Shown here: one piece after another, positions 42,121-46,736 of the stretch | Layout: every line of letters starts with the position of its first letter | How positions within the stretch are numbered: the stretch's first letter is position 1 | Translations under genes and position numbers: made by a program | Notes under the pieces: generated by a model | What the model was told of the DNA's origin: nothing | Seen by the model: the letters and a program-made list of their open reading frames with translations, nothing else | Databases searched by the model: none | Origin: Sporosarcina quadrami | GTDB lineage: Bacteria; Bacillota; Bacilli; Bacillales_A; Planococcaceae | Direction of reading: 5' to 3' | Length of the DNA: 46,736 nt | NCBI RefSeq assembly: GCF_014836615.1 | Contig: NZ_JACSQN010000018.1 | Coordinates: 1-46,736, forward strand

Positions 42121-43719
42121 ATGAAAGAATCTTTATGGGCGACATCTGAGAACCTACGTGCTTTGTTATGTGAACTTGTCAGTTGGGATAGTCGAACATT
42201 GACAGAAGGAGAGCGATTTTTCGCACCGAAAGTGATGGCGAAGCTAGGCGAGCTCGACTACTTCCGCGATTATCCTGAACATTTGGCTATGCATGATGCA
42301 GGATTAGGCCGAAGTGCTGTCACAGCATTGTACAAGCATGCCGAAGCAACGGAAACGATTGTGCTGATCAGCCATTTTGATACGGTTCAGACCGAGGAAT
42401 ATGGTGTGTTGGAGCCGCTTGCTTTTCATCCGGAAGAGTTGACGAAGAAGCTGCACGACCATAAAGAGGATTTATCTGTAGAAGCGAGAGAGGATCTTGA
42501 ATCTGGAAATTACTTATTCGGCCGCGGCACGATGGATATGAAGATGGGTCTCGCGCTACATATGCAACTGATCGAGAAAGCGAGCAAGGAAAAATGGCCG
42601 ATCAACCTCGTGTTGACGACTGTTCCAGATGAAGAGGTCAACTCTGCAGGGATGCGTACCGTCGTTACGGAGCTCGTCCGTCTTCGGGAAGAGTATGGCT
42701 TGACGTACAAATTGTTTTTGAATGGTGAACCTTCTTTTTCTCAAGGTCCAGCAGACAATAAAGAATACATCTATTCGGGAACGATTGGGAAAATCATGCC
42801 GGCTGCATTGTTCTATGGTAAAGAGACACATGTCGGAGAACCACTCCGAGGGATGACGGCGAACTATATCGCTTCGTTTTTGACACAAAAAATGGAATGG
42901 AATGAACGATTTCGGGAAACAGATCGAGGGGAGAGCACGCCGCTGCCGGTTTCATTGCAACAAAAGGATTTGAAGACGCAATACTCGACCCAAACACCTT
43001 ACCGTGCGGCGGCCCTTTACAATGTGTTCTTATTCAAGCGGACGGCTGCTGAAGTGATGGATATTTTCGCGGAAGTTGCAAGTGTTGCGATGGCGGAATG
43101 CAATGCGCATTACAAGGCAGTATGCGAACGGGAGCAATTGAAGGGTGTTGGGGATGTAAAAGTGCTGCGATATGAGGAACTGTTGTCATATGCTTTGAAC
43201 AAACTAGGCGTGGAGGAAGTGAATCGGCATAAGCAAGAAGCACTCCAGAACGAGGAATGGGATGATCGGGAAAAATCGCTTCGCATTGTGGATAATCTGA
43301 TGATCCAGTGTCAGGAACTTGCTCCGGCAACTGTTCTGCTCTATGCGCCTCCGTATTATCCGGCCATCAATTCGTCAGATTCTCCGCTCGTCGATCAAGC
43401 GATTAAATTAGTACAGCAAACTGCAAGTACGTTCGACTTGACGGTGAATCAAATTCATTATTTCAACGGAATTTGCGATTTAAGTTATGTGAACTACTCC
43501 GATGATGCACACGGATGGACGGCGTTTGAAAACAATACGCCTGTTTATGGTGAAACGTACAGCATCCCATTTGAGGCGATGTCCGAGTTGCAGGCACCCG
43601 TCTTGAATGTGGGCCCGTTCGGAAAAGATGCACATCAGAAAACGGAGCGGCTGCATGTGGATAGCGCATTCAAAGAGATGCCGGTCATTTTGGAAACATT
43701 GGTTAAAAGCATGTTCTGA
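42121..43719 (+). CDS. rocB: RocB-like M20-family hydrolase
   Basis: Recognised as RocB: M20 metal-binding motifs ISHFDTVQTEEYG, FGRGTMDMKMGLALHM and VPDEEVNSAGMR, and the typical RocB C-terminus LNVGPFGKDAHQKTERLHV. About 530 residues, near the usual length. RocB belongs to the arginine-utilisation genes of Bacillus, but its reaction is not established. M20 relatives such as N-carbamoyl-amino-acid hydrolases cleave ureido groups; since the two DDAH-like enzymes in this cluster should release citrulline, a ureido hydrolase giving ornithine is an attractive guess. Start ATG at 42121 after AGAGGAG; the TTG at 42112 is in frame. Confidence 0.88.
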   Translation: MKESLWATSENLRALLCELVSWDSRTLTEGERFFAPKVMAKLGELDYFRDYPEHLAMHDAGLGRSAVTALYKHAEATETIVLISHFDTVQTEEYGVLEPLAFHPEELTKKLHDHKEDLSVEAREDLESGNYLFGRGTMDMKMGLALHMQLIEKASKEKWPINLVLTTVPDEEVNSAGMRTVVTELVRLREEYGLTYKLFLNGEPSFSQGPADNKEYIYSGTIGKIMPAALFYGKETHVGEPLRGMTANYIASFLTQKMEWNERFRETDRGESTPLPVSLQQKDLKTQYSTQTPYRAAALYNVFLFKRTAAEVMDIFAEVASVAMAECNAHYKAVCEREQLKGVGDVKVLRYEELLSYALNKLGVEEVNRHKQEALQNEEWDDREKSLRIVDNLMIQCQELAPATVLLYAPPYYPAINSSDSPLVDQAIKLVQQTASTFDLTVNQIHYFNGICDLSYVNYSDDAHGWTAFENNTPVYGETYSIPFEAMSELQAPVLNVGPFGKDAHQKTERLHVDSAFKEMPVILETLVKSMF

Positions 43720-43753
43720 TAGTAAATGACTCAATTACCCTGGGGGGAAAACA

Positions 43754-45175
43754 ATGACGAAACCTATTAAAGACTATGTGAACCATGAAGAACAAGAAAC
43801 ACCGGAAAAAGGGATTAATGCATTTGTGCTGATGTTTCTCGTAATAGCTATCATGACGGTCTTAACGTATATCGTGCCGGCCGGGCATTTCGATCGGGTT
43901 GAAAAGGATGGAAGAACGCTTGTTGACGCAGCGTCATTTCAATTTGTAGACAATACGCCTGTCGGTTTCCTTCAAATGTTCAATAGTGTGCATTTAGGGT
44001 TAATGGAAGGTGCGCATATCATTCTGTTTGTATTTTTATTTGGTGGGGCGCTTGGGATCATGCAGGCTACTGGAGCAATCGATTCGTTCATCAAAGTCGT
44101 CGCTGCGCGTTTTGGGAAGCGGGAGGCCATACTCATTCCTGTGCTTGTGTTAATCTTTGCCTTGTTAGGGACATTGATCGGATCAGCAGAGGATACACTA
44201 GTTTACATCGCCATCATCGTGCCGTTGACGATGGCACTACGGATGGACGCATTGACCGGTTTTGCGATTGTTATGCTTGGAACACTCGCAACGGGGTTTG
44301 TGACGGGGATCACGAATCCGTTTAACGTGGCGGTTGCCCAAAGTATTGCAGAGCTACCGATCTATTCGGGGATGGGATTGCGAATCGCGATTTTCATCGT
44401 GTTCTATCTTCTTACAGTGATTTATATTTATAGACATGCTTCAAAAGTGAAGAAGAATCCCGAACTCGGCGTATACGGTAAGTTTAATCCGAATGAACAA
44501 CCGGAAATTGACTTGACGTTCAAGATGAGTCGAAGACATTTCTTCGCATTGCTTGTTCTGCTCGGAAATTTCATTGCATTAATTGTTGGGGTCATTAAGT
44601 TTGGATGGTACATTAGCGAGATAGGAGGAATTTTCCTGTTGAGCGCGATTATTATGGGGATCATTGGCGGGATACGACCGAACAAAATGGCGGATGGCTT
44701 CGTCTCAGGAGCACGCGAAATGGTTGCCGGCGCGTTGATAATCGGAATTGCACAAACCATACTGGTCGTAACAAAAGATGGTGGACTGCTCGATACAATT
44801 CTTTATTATGCAGCCGGGCTAGTCGGACAGTTGCCTGCTTCCATCAATGCTGTTGGGATGTTCATCATGCAGTTGTTCATTAACTTCATTGTTCCGTCCG
44901 GGAGTGGTCAGGCAGCATTGACGATGCCACTCATGACGCCGCTTGCTGATATGATTGGCGTTTCGAGACAAACAGCGGTGTTTGCCTTCCAGATGGGGGA
45001 TGGCATTTCGAATATGGTCATTCCGACGAGCGGCGTGTTGTTGGCGGGACTTGCAATTGCAGGAATTCCGTTTACAAAATGGTTGAAGTGGGTCTTTCCC
45101 TATTTCTTACTGCAAGTTGGAATTGCTATCATTTTCATCATAATTGCACAAACGATCAACTATGGTCCGTTTTAA
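43754..45175 (+). CDS. YfcC / DcuC-superfamily carrier
   Basis: A 473-residue membrane protein with about 12 helices. Characteristic text: FVLMFLVIAIMTVLTYIVPA, FVFLFGGALGIMQATGAIDS, LLGTLIGSAEDTLVYIAIIV, FIVPSGSGQAALTMPLMTPL and FQMGDGISNMVIPTSGVLLA. It belongs to the YfcC family, whose members include arginine/ornithine-type antiporters in Staphylococcus. In this cluster it could export ornithine or another end product, or import a second substrate. Start ATG after GGGGGGAA. It lies between RocB and the M20D amidohydrolase, closely spaced. Confidence 0.88.
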   Translation: MTKPIKDYVNHEEQETPEKGINAFVLMFLVIAIMTVLTYIVPAGHFDRVEKDGRTLVDAASFQFVDNTPVGFLQMFNSVHLGLMEGAHIILFVFLFGGALGIMQATGAIDSFIKVVAARFGKREAILIPVLVLIFALLGTLIGSAEDTLVYIAIIVPLTMALRMDALTGFAIVMLGTLATGFVTGITNPFNVAVAQSIAELPIYSGMGLRIAIFIVFYLLTVIYIYRHASKVKKNPELGVYGKFNPNEQPEIDLTFKMSRRHFFALLVLLGNFIALIVGVIKFGWYISEIGGIFLLSAIIMGIIGGIRPNKMADGFVSGAREMVAGALIIGIAQTILVVTKDGGLLDTILYYAAGLVGQLPASINAVGMFIMQLFINFIVPSGSGQAALTMPLMTPLADMIGVSRQTAVFAFQMGDGISNMVIPTSGVLLAGLAIAGIPFTKWLKWVFPYFLLQVGIAIIFIIIAQTINYGPF

Positions 45176-45194
45176 TTGAGAGGAGGTTGTCACA

Positions 45195-46370
45195 TTGACA
45201 ATCCAGGATGAATTACAAAAAGAAGTTATTGCATGGCGACGACATTTACATGAAAATGCGGAACTATCTTATCATGAATACAAAACGTCTGATTATATTT
45301 ATGAGACGGTCTCGACATTTCCGGGGCTGACTGTCACTAGGCCTACAAAGACGAGCGTGTATGCTGTACTGAAAGGCGGAAAGCGGGCTGGTGCAAAGCC
45401 GCGCACGATTGCGTTCCGCGCAGATATCGATGCACTACCCATCCAGGAAGAAGCGGATGTCGATTTCAAATCAAACACACCCGGCGTCATGCACGCCTGT
45501 GGCCATGATGCGCACGCGGCAATGCTGCTTGGAGCTGCAAAAGCATTATCGAATCGGCGAGATGAATTCAGTGGGGAAATCCGTTTCATTTTCCAGCATG
45601 CAGAGGAAGTGACGCCTGGAGGAGCGATGGAGCTTGTTGAGCACGGAGTTATGAAAGATGTGGACTACGTGTTTGCGCTACATGTCTATCCGTATGAAAA
45701 TGCCGGGACTTTCTCAATGCGCGCTGGCAAAATGAATGCAGCAGGCGATGACTTTGAGATTACAATAAAAGGTCGAGGAGGACATGCATCCACCCCGGAA
45801 CTTACGATTGACCCACTGATTATTGGGGCGGAAGTTGTAACGAATATTCAGCTGATTGTGTCTCGTAAATTACCCATTTTGAATGCACCAGTTATCACTG
45901 TTACGAAGTTCAACTGCGGAAATTCATTGAATGTCATAGAAGAAAAGGCTACATTGGGTGGGACCATCCGCTCACACGATCCGGTCGTTCGCGTGCAGGC
46001 AAGAGAGTTTTTGGAGCAGGTCGCCAAAGGGATTGCTAGTACTCATGGAGCGACAGCAGAGGTGAAGTGGGACCTTGGCTGTGCGGCTGTCCACAATGAC
46101 GAGGAAGCGACTGAGATTACCCGTCGAGCAGCGGCAAAAATAGTCGGAAAGGAAAATGTGCACGACTTGCCGGAGCCTATGTTCGGGGCAGAAGATTTTG
46201 CCGCCTATTCAGAGGTCGTTCCAGCTTCCATGCAATTTATTGGCGTTCACAACGAAGACTTCGGTCTTGCTTATCCTTTACATCATCCTAAATTTAAGAT
46301 TGAGGAAAAAGCATTACAGTATGGTGTGAGTTATTTTGTAAATATCGCCGAAGAGCTTTGCCAAGGGTGA
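45195..46370 (+). CDS. M20D amidohydrolase (hippurate hydrolase-like)
   Basis: The family motifs are clear: WRRHLHENAELSYHEY, FRADIDALPIQEEADVDF, the metal-binding MHACGHDAHAAMLLGAAKA, FQHAEEVTPGGAMELV and the dimerisation domain GRGGHASTPELTIDPL; the final PMFGAEDFAAYSEVVPASM supplies the last metal ligand region. These enzymes remove an acyl group from N-acyl amino acids. In this operon it could deacylate an N-acyl arginine or a related conjugate before the guanidine hydrolases act. TTG start at 45195 after GAGAGGAGG. It ends the cluster and is followed by a hairpin. Confidence 0.9.
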   Translation: MTIQDELQKEVIAWRRHLHENAELSYHEYKTSDYIYETVSTFPGLTVTRPTKTSVYAVLKGGKRAGAKPRTIAFRADIDALPIQEEADVDFKSNTPGVMHACGHDAHAAMLLGAAKALSNRRDEFSGEIRFIFQHAEEVTPGGAMELVEHGVMKDVDYVFALHVYPYENAGTFSMRAGKMNAAGDDFEITIKGRGGHASTPELTIDPLIIGAEVVTNIQLIVSRKLPILNAPVITVTKFNCGNSLNVIEEKATLGGTIRSHDPVVRVQAREFLEQVAKGIASTHGATAEVKWDLGCAAVHNDEEATEITRRAAAKIVGKENVHDLPEPMFGAEDFAAYSEVVPASMQFIGVHNEDFGLAYPLHHPKFKIEEKALQYGVSYFVNIAEELCQG

Positions 46371-46427
46371 TACGTAGATTCGGGATGTGAAGAGTCGATA
46401 GGAATCTTGCATGCAACTACAAACAAG

Positions 46428-46458
46428 AGCCGTTCCGTGGTAACATGGAGCGGCTTTA
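46428..46458 (+). terminator. Terminator at the end of the cluster
   Basis: AGCCGTTCC (46428-46436) pairs with GGAGCGGCT (46447-46455), followed by TTTAG. One G-T pair. Reasonable stem with a short T-tract. Confidence 0.65.
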
Positions 46459-46464
46459 GAGTTG

Positions 46465-46512
46465 GGTGCCTGTGCCAGATTTAATTCAGTTAATACGCTA
46501 CAATTGCCATGG
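46465..46512. repeat. Left half of a 147-bp type repeat
   Basis: It begins with the full terminal sequence GGTGCCTGTGCC followed by AGATTTAATTCAGTTAATAC and GCTACAATTGCC, as in the copy at 14501. After about 46512 the similarity is lost. The remaining bases to 46600 show a CACTAGTG palindrome and no gene. Confidence 0.6.
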
Positions 46513-46606
46513 CCATTTTTCACTAGTGAGGTACCCACTAGCGTTGCATGGATTCCATAAAAGGTAATTAATTTATTTTTTTACCATCTCATTCACTATG
46601 GAAAAA

Positions 46607-46653
46607 TAAAAAAAGGGAACAGGGATGTTAAGACGATCCAGTTCCCTTTTTTT
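46607..46653. terminator. Bidirectional terminator
   Basis: AAAAGGGAAC (46611-46620) pairs with GTTCCCTTTT (46641-46650); flanking A-run and T-run let it act on both strands. It separates the M20D cluster from a convergent gene that enters from the right edge. Confidence 0.85.
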
Positions 46654-46663
46654 TACATGTATT

Positions 46664-46736
46664 TTACTTTGCTTGTTTTTTCACTTTGTTGATAAAATGT
46701 TCTCTATTAATTGGACTGACAATCGCAAAATCTTCT
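46664..46736 (-). CDS. C-terminal end of a minus-strand gene, partial
   Basis: On the minus strand the frame from the window edge reads EDFAIVSPINREHFINKVKK, QAK, then TAA (stop at 46664-46666). A bidirectional terminator follows, which supports a real gene end. Only about 23 residues are visible, so no family can be named; the ending is basic and helical. Confidence 0.55.
   Translation of the reverse strand, partial: EDFAIVSPINREHFINKVKKQAK

Noticed and set aside
1..46736. CRISPR array, tRNA, rRNA or prophage modules
   Set aside because: I found no regularly spaced direct repeats, no tRNA cloverleaf or rRNA text, and no integrase, capsid or terminase genes.

Overview
The window is a chromosomal segment of a low-to-mid GC Firmicute, most likely a Bacillales member of the Planococcaceae/Bacillaceae type. 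This is inferred from strong AGGAGG-type ribosome binding sites, TTG and GTG starts, Lgt/Lsp-type lipoproteins, an S-layer-homology protein, an RsbR-type STAS protein, a RocB homologue and an S-box (SAM-I) riboswitch. No species assignment is claimed.

Layout. (1) 1-6.4 kb: mixed chromosomal genes. A SWIM zinc-finger gene is cut by an in-frame TGA, then come an orphan RhuM-family gene, an APH(3')-type kinase gene cut by an in-frame TAG, a WYL regulator and two lipoproteins. (2) 6.6-26 kb: a defence-type island, visibly AT-rich in 8.6-14.3 kb. It holds a PD-(D/E)XK + DUF2075 helicase; a tightly overlapping four-gene set (coiled-coil protein, McrB-like AAA+ NTPase, DUF2357/McrC-like PD-(D/E)XK nuclease, small ORF); decayed C-terminal remnants of two different HsdR subunits around a putative zinc-binding orphan; a TM2-TerB protein / BrxD-like ATPase / BrxHI-like helicase operon; an OLD-family ATPase-TOPRIM nuclease; and a NERD-topoisomerase zinc-finger protein. 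(3) 26-29.4 kb: a UPF0158 fragment, a phosphoglycerate-mutase-like phosphatase, a SAM-I riboswitch with its terminator in front of a 48-codon ORF, and an SLH protein. (4) 29.4-32.9 kb: response regulator, ABC ATPase, ABC permease and histidine kinase, a lantibiotic-resistance-like layout. (5) 33.3-37.4 kb: flavin amine oxidase, ribokinase + nucleoside hydrolase, and an RsbR-like protein. (6) 37.9-46.4 kb: an IclR regulator divergent from a six-gene cluster: two amidinotransferase-fold hydrolases (DDAH-like), an amino-acid permease, RocB, a YfcC-type carrier and an M20D amidohydrolase. It has a consensus sigma-A promoter, a flanking inverted repeat and a cre-like site.

A dispersed repeat family with GGTGCCTGTGCC-type ends runs through the window. 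It has two 147-bp copies, a 3'-truncated copy, two 82-bp copies, one 175-bp copy carrying a gene tail plus terminator, and several solo ends, mostly in intergenic DNA of the accessory parts.

The two most interesting candidate systems are the coiled-coil/McrB/DUF2357/small-ORF operon with its possible DUF2075 partner, and the TerB-TM2/BrxD/BrxHI operon. The arginine-type cluster suggests a route in which RocB would act on the citrulline released by the DDAH-like enzymes. All functions are inferred from motif recognition by eye; no database search was run.
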